Positions 1-6,136 of a stretch of DNA of 15,819 nucleotides are shown here, one piece after another. The position numbers and the translations under genes were made by a program. Position 1 is the first letter of the stretch. Every line of letters starts with the position of its first letter. Under the pieces are notes generated by a model. The model saw only the letters and a list, made by a program, of their open reading frames with translations, did not search any database and was not told the origin of the DNA. This DNA is from DATAAM01 sp036260075. GTDB lineage: Bacteria; Actinomycetota; Acidimicrobiia; Acidimicrobiales; JAHWLA01. The stretch is from positions 1 through 15,819 of the forward strand of contig DATAAM010000178.1 in assembly GCA_036260075.1 (NCBI GenBank), in the 5' to 3' direction.

Positions 1-141
1 ATCAACCGCACCGGCACCACCGTCGTCATGGCCACCCACGACCAGGGCATCGTCGACTCGATGCGTCGACGGGTGATCGAGCTCGACCGCGGCACGGTGG
101 TGCGCGACCAGGCCCGCGGCGTGTACGGCTACGCCACGTGA
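1..141 (+). CDS. ftsE: Cell-division ATP-binding protein FtsE, C-terminal fragment
   Basis: The last 46 codons of an ABC ATPase enter from the left edge and end at TGA 139-141. The visible part contains the H-loop region (VVMATHD) followed by the MRRRVIELDRGTVVRD segment, which is typical of the FtsE C-terminus. Walker A, the signature motif and Walker B lie outside the window. FtsE pairs with the membrane protein FtsX, at the division septum, and uses ATP hydrolysis to switch on peptidoglycan hydrolases. The identity rests on these residues plus ftsX lying 250 bases downstream and an M23 hydrolase after it. The stop overlaps the start of the next small gene, so the two are probably translated together. 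Confidence 0.88.
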   Translation: MNRTGTTVVMATHDQGIVDSMRRRVIELDRGTVVRDQARGVYGYAT

Positions 142-392
142 TGACCCCCGTTGCCGACCAGGTGCGGGCCGACGAGTTCCTGCACCGGCACCTCCAGCTC
201 ACGTGCATCAGCGCGCTCGTCACGGCCGTGACAGTGGCCGTCGTGCTGGTCGTGCTGTCGCTCGCCCCCGCCGGCCTGTGGGCAGTCGCCTCGGCTGCCG
301 TCGGTGCGGGCGTGCTGGCCGTGGTGGTGGCCGCACTCGTCCGCCACACGGTTCGCCTCACCCTGTTCGCACTCCGACGAGAGGTGTCGTAG
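141..392 (+). CDS. Small two-helix membrane protein between ftsE and ftsX
   Basis: An 83-residue protein starting at ATG 141, whose A is the last base of the ftsE stop; GTG 138 is an alternative start one codon earlier. The N-terminal 20 residues are hydrophilic (ADEFLHRHLQ). Two hydrophobic stretches follow, about residues 22-45 and 47-70, and the C-terminus is short and basic. I recognise no family. The stop codon directly abuts the ftsX ATG, so it is sandwiched in the division operon with no intergenic space. In most bacteria ftsE and ftsX are adjacent, so this gene is an extra. A role as an accessory subunit of FtsEX is inference from position only. High GC at third positions and tight coupling support it being real. 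Confidence 0.72.
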   Translation: MTPVADQVRADEFLHRHLQLTCISALVTAVTVAVVLVVLSLAPAGLWAVASAAVGAGVLAVVVAALVRHTVRLTLFALRREVS

Positions 393-1280
393 ATGGCGCT
401 GTCCGTGAACTACACAGTGCGTGAAGCGTTCACGAACCTGCGACGCAACGTGGCCATGACCGTGGCCACGATCATCACCGTCGCCGTGTCGCTGGCGCTG
501 GTGGGCGGCGCGTTCCTCCTGAAGCAGGGCGTCGACAACGCCACAGGCCGGTGGCGGGGCGGCGTCGAGATGTCGATCTTCATGAAGGCGGACGCCTCGC
601 CGTCGCAGAGCAAGGCCATCGAGCTCGAGCTGTCGCAGATGCCCGAGGTCAAGCGCTTCACATTCGTCGACCACGACGCGGCGTACAAGGAGTTCTCGGA
701 GATGTTCGCCGACTCCCCCGAGATGGTGGAGAGCGTGAAGCCCGCGGACCTGCCCACCTCGTACCGCGTCGTCCCCGTCAAGCCGGAGTTCGTCGAGATC
801 GTCGCCGACCGCTTCGAAGCCCGGGAGGGCGTGCACGACGTCGTGTACCCCGCCAAGCACGTCAAGCGACTGCTCGACGCCAGCCGGCTGCTGCAGATCG
901 TGGTGCTCGTGGCGGCCGCCTTCCTGCTCGTGTCGGCCGCGCTCCTCATCTTCAACACCATCCGCATGGCGATCTTCGCCCGTCGGCGCGAGGTCGCGGT
1001 GATGAAGCTCGTGGGCGCCACCAACTGGTTCATCCGCCTGCCGTTCATGATGGAAGGGCTGTTCGCGGGCCTGGTGGGCTCGGCCATCGCCTTCGGCCTC
1101 ATGTTCGTGGTCCGGGTGCTCATCCGCCACTTCGTCGAGCACTACGACATCGGCGTGTTCAACCAGGTGATCGTCACGGTCAACGAGGTCGTCAGCACCG
1201 GGATCGTCTTGGTGGCGGTGGGCGCCGTCGTCGGCACGCTGGGCTCTCTGCTCGCCGTGCACCGCTTCCTCGACGTCTGA
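393..1280 (+). CDS. ftsX: Cell-division membrane protein FtsX
   Basis: A 295-residue FtsX with the usual layout: a short cytoplasmic N-terminus (YTVREAFTNLRRN), a first membrane helix at about residues 20-42, an extracellular loop to about residue 165, and three more helices in the C-terminal half including the MacB/FtsX-like segment with ARRREVAVMKLVGAT. The extracellular loop is where actinobacterial FtsX contacts peptidoglycan hydrolases, known for mycobacterial FtsX and RipC. ATG 393 follows the previous stop with no gap and has a GAGAGGTG ribosome-binding site at about 379-386. Together with FtsE it forms a type VII ABC machine that transmits force across the membrane instead of transporting a substrate. 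Length and topology are normal. Confidence 0.95.
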   Translation: MALSVNYTVREAFTNLRRNVAMTVATIITVAVSLALVGGAFLLKQGVDNATGRWRGGVEMSIFMKADASPSQSKAIELELSQMPEVKRFTFVDHDAAYKEFSEMFADSPEMVESVKPADLPTSYRVVPVKPEFVEIVADRFEAREGVHDVVYPAKHVKRLLDASRLLQIVVLVAAAFLLVSAALLIFNTIRMAIFARRREVAVMKLVGATNWFIRLPFMMEGLFAGLVGSAIAFGLMFVVRVLIRHFVEHYDIGVFNQVIVTVNEVVSTGIVLVAVGAVVGTLGSLLAVHRFLDV

Positions 1281-1347
1281 TCCGCTCCGAACGACCGAAT
1301 CGCGGCAGTTCGCTCAAGGTCGTTGACAGCAGGCCGATCCTTTCTGT

Positions 1348-2562
1348 GTGCATCGGCGCGCCCTGACGCTCGTGTGGCTGGCCACGGCCGTCCTGGCCAC
1401 GGCTGTCGCGCCCGCGGGCGCAGCCGGCACGGCCAAGGAGGAGCGCCAAGCCGAGATCAAGCAGGAGATCCAGTCGCTGCGTGAGCAGGTGGCGGAGGCG
1501 TCGGCGCAGGAGACCGAGGTCCTCGGCCGCCTCGACGCCGTGCAGGACCGCCGCCGGGAGCTCGACGGCAAGGTCGCCGCCATCGACGGCCAGATCCGCG
1601 CCGCCGAAGCCCACGTGGCCGCCGCCGAGGCAGAGCTCGAGCGCATCCAGTCGGAGTTCGTGCGCACGCAGCTCAAGCTCCAGGTGGCCGAGGAGGAGGT
1701 CTCGGCGGCCAAGCACGAGCTGCGCGAGAAGGCGGTGGCGGCCTACGTGGGCCAGCCCAGCGCCCGTGCCATCGACGTCGTGTTCAAGGCCGAGAGCATG
1801 CGCGAGCTGGCGGCCACCATGGGCTACCTGGAGGCCGTCGTGGCCGCCCAGAAGCAAGCGCTCGACCGGTTCGTCGCCCTGCGCGACGACACCGTGGCCC
1901 TCCGGGAGTCGGTCGCTGCCACCAAGGACCAGGCCCTCGCCCAGCGCAACGTCGTGCTCGGGCGCAAGGCCGCGCTCGAGACGGCCCGCCGGGAGCAGGA
2001 CGTCGTCCGCCAGGCCGTGCTGGCCCAAGAGGGCGAGCAGGCGTCGATCCTCGAGGAGGTCCGCTCCCGCAAGGCCGAGTTCCAGGCCGAGATCGCCGCC
2101 TTGCGAGCGGAGTCCAACTCGATCAGCGGGCTGCTGAAGGGGATCCAGAGCGGGCAGACGCCGCAGCCGAGCGGCCGGGGCGTGCTCGCCCTGCCTGTCC
2201 CGGGCGCCCGGGTGACGTCGACCTTCGGCCCCCGCGTCCATCCGATCTTCCACGACGTCCGCTACCACGACGGCGTCGACTTCGGCGCGGGCCACGGCAC
2301 GCCCATCCGGGCCGGCGCCGACGGCGTGGTCGTCCACGCAGGCCCGCGAGGGGGCTACGGCACGACCGTGATCATCGACCACGGCAACGCACTGGCCACC
2401 CTCTACGCCCACCAGAGCTCGCTCAACGTCTCACTCGGCTCGCGCGTGTCGCGCAACCAGGTGGTCGGCTACGTCGGCTCCACCGGCTTCTCGACCGGCC
2501 CCCACCTCCACTTCGAGGTCCGCGTCTCGGGCACGCCGGTCGATCCGCTGCGGTACCTCTAG
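1348..2562 (+). CDS. Secreted M23 (LytM) peptidase with coiled-coil region, EnvC-like
   Basis: A 404-residue protein starting at GTG 1348. Residues 1-26 form a Sec signal peptide (basic MHRR, hydrophobic core, APAGAAG). Residues about 28-130 and 160-260 are Ala/Glu/Lys-rich and predicted coiled coil. A LytM domain occupies about 285-404. The zinc ligands are all present: H307 and D311 in HDGVD, and H386/H388 in HLHFEV, with H355 in YAH as the catalytic histidine. The enzyme should therefore be active, cutting peptide crosslinks in peptidoglycan. The order ftsE-ftsX-coiled-coil-M23 matches the EnvC logic, in which FtsEX releases autoinhibition of a coiled-coil partner; here the catalytic domain looks intact where EnvC itself is degenerate. 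It lies 67 bases after ftsX; the start has no clear Shine-Dalgarno sequence. Confidence 0.9.
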   Translation: MHRRALTLVWLATAVLATAVAPAGAAGTAKEERQAEIKQEIQSLREQVAEASAQETEVLGRLDAVQDRRRELDGKVAAIDGQIRAAEAHVAAAEAELERIQSEFVRTQLKLQVAEEEVSAAKHELREKAVAAYVGQPSARAIDVVFKAESMRELAATMGYLEAVVAAQKQALDRFVALRDDTVALRESVAATKDQALAQRNVVLGRKAALETARREQDVVRQAVLAQEGEQASILEEVRSRKAEFQAEIAALRAESNSISGLLKGIQSGQTPQPSGRGVLALPVPGARVTSTFGPRVHPIFHDVRYHDGVDFGAGHGTPIRAGADGVVVHAGPRGGYGTTVIIDHGNALATLYAHQSSLNVSLGSRVSRNQVVGYVGSTGFSTGPHLHFEVRVSGTPVDPLRYL

Positions 2563-2585
2563 GCGGCACCGGGTAGGACGACGCC

Positions 2586-3212
2586 GTGGCCACCGCGGCG
2601 GAGTTCCTGCCCTCCGGTCCGTTCGACCTCGAGGCCCTGCGGGCTGCGGCGGCGGGCTGCCGGGGCTGCGACCTCTACCGGGACGCCACCCAGACGGTGT
2701 TCGGGGAGGGGGGCGAGCAGGCCGACGTGGTGCTGGTGGGAGAGCAGCCGGGCGACCGTGAGGACCGCGAGGGAGAGCCGTTCGTGGGGCCTGCGGGCCG
2801 CCTCCTCGACAAGGGCCTCGAACAGGCGGGCATCGACCGCGACCGGGCGTACGTCACCAACGTCGTGAAGCACTTCAAGTGGAAGCCCGCGGGCAAGCGC
2901 CGCATCCACCAGAAGCCCAATGCCGAGCAGATCGGGGCCTGCCGGCCCTGGCTCGACGCCGAGCTGTCCCTCCTCCGCCCGAAGGTCGTGGTGTGCCTGG
3001 GCGCCACGGCGGCGCAGGCGCTGCTGGGCCGGGGCTTCAAGGTGACGGAGCAGCGCGGCCGCCTCGTGGAGTGGGACCGTGAGCCGCTCGTCTTGGCCAC
3101 CGTGCATCCCTCCTCGATCCTGCGCGCTCCCGACGACGCGAGCCGGGCCCGCGAGTTCGATGCCTTCGTGGCCGACCTCCGCGTGGCGGCGGACGTGCTG
3201 GTTTGCCACTGA
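2586..3212 (+). CDS. udgX: UdgX-type uracil-DNA glycosylase (family 4/5-like, 4Fe-4S)
   Basis: A 208-residue uracil-DNA glycosylase. Motif 1 is GEQPGDRED at 52-60, the uracil-contacting PFVGPAGRLLD follows, and the C-terminal motif is HPSSILR at about 174-180. Cysteines C25/C28, C119 and C137 fit the C-x2-C ... C-x17-C pattern that holds a 4Fe-4S cluster in family 4 enzymes. The insertion GKRRIHQKP at about 103-111 carries the KRRIH signature of UdgX; in the Mycobacterium smegmatis enzyme this histidine forms a covalent bond with the DNA after removing uracil. The matching residue here is H108. It starts at GTG 2586, and a TAGGAC hexamer ends six bases upstream, which suggests a leaderless transcript. 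It stands alone, with no repair partners nearby. Confidence 0.9.
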   Translation: MATAAEFLPSGPFDLEALRAAAAGCRGCDLYRDATQTVFGEGGEQADVVLVGEQPGDREDREGEPFVGPAGRLLDKGLEQAGIDRDRAYVTNVVKHFKWKPAGKRRIHQKPNAEQIGACRPWLDAELSLLRPKVVVCLGATAAQALLGRGFKVTEQRGRLVEWDREPLVLATVHPSSILRAPDDASRAREFDAFVADLRVAADVLVCH

Positions 3213-3259
3213 GCGTCGCCGGCTACAACGCCACCAGCCGTCCGGAGGAGGTGAAACAC

Positions 3260-3475
3260 ATGGGTATCGGCGTGAGCGTTTTCCTGATTGCCGTCGGCGC
3301 CATCCTGGCCTTCGCCGTCGACGTGTCCACCGAAGGTTTCGACCTCGACACGATCGGAGTCATCCTCATGATCGTCGGCGCCATCGGGCTGTTGGCTTCG
3401 CTGCTGTTCTGGAGCAGCTTCAGCCCCTACGGCCGCCGTGAGGAGGTCGTGTACCGCGACCGCGAGGTCCTGTAG
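3260..3475 (+). CDS. DUF6458-like small membrane protein
   Basis: A 71-residue protein beginning MGIGVSVFLIAVGAILAFAV, with two membrane helices (about residues 4-22 and 33-54) separated by an acidic loop (STEGFDLDTIG), then a short charged tail. This start, helix and loop pattern is that of actinobacterial DUF6458 proteins, whose function is unknown to me. ATG 3260 is chosen over an upstream in-frame start at 3203 because GGAGGAGG lies 8 bases before it and the family begins with MGIG. It is followed by the hairpin at 3497-3528 and so probably ends its transcription unit. Confidence 0.85.
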   Translation: MGIGVSVFLIAVGAILAFAVDVSTEGFDLDTIGVILMIVGAIGLLASLLFWSSFSPYGRREEVVYRDREVL

Positions 3476-3496
3476 CCCTCGTCGCACCCAGCACGC

Positions 3497-3528
3497 CGAA
3501 GAAGCCGCCCTGCGGGGCGGCTTCTTCG
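3497..3528 (+). terminator. Strong intrinsic-terminator-like hairpin
   Basis: A perfect 14-bp stem (CGAAGAAGCCGCCC at 3497-3510 with its complement at 3515-3528) closes a TGCG loop. It is followed by CGTTTG, a short T-containing stretch without a long U tract, as is common in GC-rich actinobacteria. It lies 22 bases after the DUF6458-like gene and separates it from the peptide cluster. Confidence 0.8.
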
Positions 3529-3565
3529 CGTTTGACCACGCGGAGTCACGGGAACGCGAGAACGG

Positions 3566-3763
3566 GTGAAGGTCCGCAAGGTGATACGGCGGCGCCTCGG
3601 CGAGGCCGGAGCGGTCAATGCGGTGGTCGCTGCCAACGTCAACGAGCCCGGTCCCTCCACAGTCCGGGTGTCCAGCAAGCAGCGGATCGTCTCGACAAGC
3701 GAACGGAGGAACCGCGATGACCGACCACGATCGGAAGCCGGCGACACCGCAGATGACGGATGA
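3566..3763 (+). CDS. Small basic protein overlapping the first peptide gene
   Basis: A 65-residue ORF from GTG 3566. Its N-terminus is basic (MKVRKVIRRRLGEAG), then comes AVNAVVAANVNEPG, a Ser/Thr/Val stretch (STVRVSSKQRIVST) and a charged tail. The first 50 codons show strong G/C at third positions, like the real genes around it; the bias drops in the last 16 codons, which overlap the next gene in another frame. The VNAVVAANV segment resembles the VNAAVALNV and INAAVAANV segments of the three peptides downstream, so it may be a divergent relative. The 47-base overlap with the next gene places that gene's ribosome-binding site inside this one. There is no clear ribosome-binding site for its own GTG. 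No family recognised; it could be a chance ORF. Confidence 0.5.
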   Translation: MKVRKVIRRRLGEAGAVNAVVAANVNEPGPSTVRVSSKQRIVSTSERRNRDDRPRSEAGDTADDG

Positions 3764-3935
3764 GGAGCTGCAGGCCGAGACCGGCGAAGAGCTCCCCGAC
3801 CGTGAGGCGATGTCGCTGATCAACGCGAACCTGGCCGCGCCGGTCAACGCCGCGGTCGCCCTCAACGTGCTGAGCGACGACTCCGTCGCCATCGCCAACG
3901 CCGAGCAGACCGGCACCATCGACCAGTCGACATAG
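3717..3935 (+). CDS. Leader/core-like peptide 1 of 3 (candidate RiPP-type precursor)
   Basis: A 72-residue peptide. ATG 3717 is supported by AACGGAGGAA about 7 bases upstream. Residues 14-34 are acidic and helix-like, ending in ETGEELPDREAMSL; residues 35-72 are rich in Ala, Asn, Val and Ser (VNAAVALNVLSD, then SVAIANAEQ and IDQST). There is no signal peptide, no cysteine and no aromatic residue. The acidic half is almost identical in the next two genes, while the tail varies more, the pattern expected of a leader recognised by a shared enzyme plus a diversifying core. The PqqD-M50 protein 500 bases downstream supplies a possible leader-binding domain and protease. That role is inferred; I recognise no named family. 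Confidence 0.8.
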   Translation: MTDHDRKPATPQMTDEELQAETGEELPDREAMSLINANLAAPVNAAVALNVLSDDSVAIANAEQTGTIDQST

Positions 3936-3979
3936 CCGGATCGACGTCACGAGATCGACCAGCCAACAGGGAGGCAGCA

Positions 3980-4189
3980 GTGGCAGACGACCGCAACGAC
4001 CAGGAGCTGACCGACGAAGAGCTCGACGCCGAGACCGGTGAGGAGCTTCCCGACCGCGAGGCGATGTCGTTGGTGAACGCCAACCTCGCACTTCCCATCA
4101 ACGCCGCCGTCGCCGCCAACGTGCTGTCCGACGGCGCCATCGCCTACGCCGACGCCACCCAGGCGCCGGAGATCGACCAATCGACATAG
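3980..4189 (+). CDS. Leader/core-like peptide 2 of 3 (candidate RiPP-type precursor)
   Basis: A 69-residue paralogue of its two neighbours, starting at GTG 3980 with AGGGAGG at 3967-3973. The leader-like part (TDEELDAETGEELPDREAM, residues 11-29) differs from peptide 1 at one position only. The tail carries PINAAVAANVLSD and then GAIAYADATQ and IDQST. Differences among the three copies concentrate in the first ten residues and the last twenty, leaving the middle nearly fixed. It lies 44 bases after peptide 1 and 11 bases before peptide 3. The tight array suggests recent tandem duplication and co-transcription. Function inferred from context only. Confidence 0.82.
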   Translation: MADDRNDQELTDEELDAETGEELPDREAMSLVNANLALPINAAVAANVLSDGAIAYADATQAPEIDQST

Positions 4190-4200
4190 GAGGACGAGCC

Positions 4201-4416
4201 GTGGCAGACCTCGAGAAGCGACCCACCGACGAGCTGACCGAAGAGGAGCTGCAGGCCGAGACCGGCGAGGAGCTTCCCGACCGGGAGGCCATGTCGCTGA
4301 TCAACGCCAACGTGGCCGCCCCCATCAACGCCGCAGTGGCGGCCAACGTCCTCTCGGACAACTCGATCGCGTATGCGAACGCCGAGCAGGACCTCGACAT
4401 CGACCAGAGCAACTAG
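4201..4416 (+). CDS. Leader/core-like peptide 3 of 3 (candidate RiPP-type precursor)
   Basis: A 71-residue paralogue starting at GTG 4201; AGGAGG at 4188-4193 overlaps the end of the previous gene and sets the start. The leader-like part (TEEELQAETGEELPDREAM) is again conserved, followed by SLINANVAAPINAAVAANVL. The end (SIAYANAEQDLDIDQSN) is more acidic than in the other copies. It has no signal sequence, so any export would need processing or a dedicated route. It ends 13 bases before the PqqD-M50 gene. The alternating small and polar residues near the end (S-x-A-x-A-N-A-x-Q, then I-x-Q) resemble curlin-type beta repeats, a second possible reading besides a modified peptide. Confidence 0.82.
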   Translation: MADLEKRPTDELTEEELQAETGEELPDREAMSLINANVAAPINAAVAANVLSDNSIAYANAEQDLDIDQSN

Positions 4417-4429
4417 CGAAGCGACGCCC

Positions 4430-6136
4430 ATGACGGCGATCGAGGAACGAGGCGGCCCCTCCGGGGGCCGCCTCGTCGAATCCGGCGACGGCTCGCGCCC
4501 GGCCTTGGCCGAGGGGGTGGAGCTGATCGGCGAGTACGAGGACTCCGGCTACAAGGAGCCGCCGTCGATCGCCCGTCGCAGCGACGGGCAGGTGGTGCAG
4601 CTCACGCCGCTGCTCTACTCGGTGGCCCGCCGGGTCGACGGTCGCAGCGACTACGACGCGATCGCCGTCGACGTGTCGCAAGAGCTGGGACGGTCGGTCA
4701 GCGCCGACAACGTGCGCTTCCTCGTCGAGGAGAAGCTCCACCCCCTCGGCATCGTCACCGGCCCCCGCGGCGAGAAGCCCAAGGTCCGCAAGGCCGACCC
4801 CTTGCTGGCGCTTCGGTTCCGCACTGCGGTGATCCCCGAGTGGCTCTCGAACGCGCTGGCCACGCTGTTCAAGCCTCTCTTCTTCGGTCCGTTGGTCGTC
4901 CTCGTGCTGGCGGCGTTCGCCGCCTTCGACGCGTGGCTGTTCCTGCACCACGGCATTGCGCAGGGGATGCGGGAGACGCTGTACGAGCCGCAGTACGTGC
5001 TCGCCCTGCTCGGGCTCGTCGTCGCCTCGGCCGCCTTCCACGAGATCGGCCACGCCGCCGGGTGCGCCTACGGCGGGGGCCGTCCCGGCCGCATGGGTTG
5101 CGGGCTCTACCTCGCCTGGCCCGCCTTCTACACCGACGTGACGGACGCCTACCGGCTGAGCCGCCGCGCCCGCCTCCGCACCGACCTCGGCGGCGTGTAC
5201 TTCAACGTCGTCTTCATCCTCGGGCTGGGCGCCGCCTTCGCCGCCACGGGCGCCGAGTGGCTCCTGCTGGTCGTGGTCGTCCAGCACATCGAGATCGCCC
5301 ACCAACTGCTGCCCGTGGTGCGGCTGGACGGGTACTACATCGTGGCCGACCTCACCGGCGTGCCCGACCTCTTCGCTCGCATCGGGCCGATCCTGCGCAG
5401 CATGCTGCCGTGGCGCCGCCGCGACGACCGGGTGCACGAGCTCAAGCGATGGGTGCGGGTGGCGGTCACGGCGTGGGTGCTCGTGGTGGTGCCGCTGCTG
5501 TTCTTCCAACTGATCGTGATCCTCGTCCACCTGCCCCGCATGCTGGGGACGGCGTGGGACTCGATGGGCGAGCAGGCCGGACGCATCGGCGACGCCTTCG
5601 ACAAGGGCGACACGCTCGGCGGCGTCACCGGCATCCTCCAGGCGCTGGTGCTGGCGCTCCCGGTCACCGCCATCGTCCTCATGCTCGTGCGCCTCGGCAT
5701 GCGCACGGTCAAGGGCGTGTGGCGTCGCACCGAGGGGCGGCCGTTCGCCCGGACGGGCGCGCTGGCGGTCGCCGCCGTCGTGGTCGCGGCCCTGGCGTTC
5801 GCGTGGGTGCCGAGGGAGAACTACGAGCCGATTCGAGAAGGCGAGCGGGGCACGCTGTTCGAGGGCGCGTCGGCGGTGCGTCGCCTGCCCAGCGGCGACG
5901 GTCCGTTGGAGTCGCACCGGCGGGCCGTGGGGACGCAGCCCGTCGCCGAGCAACCGCCCTCGAGCACGGACGCGGAGGAGCCCGCGACCAGCACCACGTC
6001 CACGACGGCGACCGACGACGAGGACGACGACGGAGGCGGCGTCGTGCGCCAGACCTCTACGTCCACGTCGACGTCGAGCACGAGCACCACCGTCGAGCAG
6101 TCGTCGACCACCTCGACCACGGAGGCCGCGCCGTGA
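4430..6136 (+). CDS. PqqD-like domain fused to membrane M50 peptidase (peptide zinc metalloprotease type)
   Basis: A 568-residue protein from ATG 4430. Residues about 40-110 form a PqqD-like domain (QVVQLTPLLYSVARRVDG ... SADNVRFLVEEKLHPLGIV), the fold that binds leader peptides in many RiPP pathways. About seven membrane helices follow between 150 and 475. H204-E-I-G-H208 is the zinc motif of M50 site-2 proteases, and D300 in LDGYY is the third ligand, so the site looks intact. This resembles the YydH-type 'putative peptide zinc metalloprotease' group. After the last helix comes a 90-residue tail rich in Ser, Thr, Asp and Glu ending SSTTSTTEAAP, probably outside the cell. A start at GTG 4517 is possible but would remove part of the conserved N-terminus. 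Its likely substrates are the three peptides just upstream (inference). Confidence 0.85.
   Translation: MTAIEERGGPSGGRLVESGDGSRPALAEGVELIGEYEDSGYKEPPSIARRSDGQVVQLTPLLYSVARRVDGRSDYDAIAVDVSQELGRSVSADNVRFLVEEKLHPLGIVTGPRGEKPKVRKADPLLALRFRTAVIPEWLSNALATLFKPLFFGPLVVLVLAAFAAFDAWLFLHHGIAQGMRETLYEPQYVLALLGLVVASAAFHEIGHAAGCAYGGGRPGRMGCGLYLAWPAFYTDVTDAYRLSRRARLRTDLGGVYFNVVFILGLGAAFAATGAEWLLLVVVVQHIEIAHQLLPVVRLDGYYIVADLTGVPDLFARIGPILRSMLPWRRRDDRVHELKRWVRVAVTAWVLVVVPLLFFQLIVILVHLPRMLGTAWDSMGEQAGRIGDAFDKGDTLGGVTGILQALVLALPVTAIVLMLVRLGMRTVKGVWRRTEGRPFARTGALAVAAVVVAALAFAWVPRENYEPIREGERGTLFEGASAVRRLPSGDGPLESHRRAVGTQPVAEQPPSSTDAEEPATSTTSTTATDDEDDDGGGVVRQTSTSTSTSSTSTTVEQSSTTSTTEAAP
4448..4475 (+). promoter_or_regulatory. 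12-bp perfect hairpin at the start of the M50 gene
   Basis: CGAGGCGGCCCC at 4448-4459 pairs perfectly with 4464-4475 around a 4-base TCCG loop. It begins 18 bases after ATG 4430 and is the first strong hairpin downstream of the three peptide genes. It has no U tract. It could act as a partial terminator or slow ribosome entry, giving more peptide than protease, as expected for a precursor-enzyme operon. It codes for GGPSGGR in a non-conserved stretch. Confidence 0.5.

Larger units (their letters stand above)
3717..4416 (+). repeat. Three tandem paralogous peptide genes
   Basis: Three same-strand copies of a roughly 180-base unit (about 3759-3935, 4013-4189 and 4240-4416) encode the same ETGEELPDREAMSL core of the leader and an NAAVA-NVLSD segment. 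The spacers differ in length (44 and 11 bases) and do not align, so the duplications are old enough for non-coding DNA to have drifted while the protein stayed fixed. Confidence 0.85.

Noticed and set aside
129..1262. Long minus-strand ORF antisense to ftsX
   Set aside because: His/Asp/Gln/Arg-rich low-complexity translation typical of the antisense frame of GC-rich genes; ftsX on the plus strand is clear.
1323..1351. TTGACA at 1323-1328 as a promoter for the M23 gene
   Set aside because: The position 17 bases downstream (GTGTGC) is not a -10 element and lies on the start codon. The -35 match alone is not enough.
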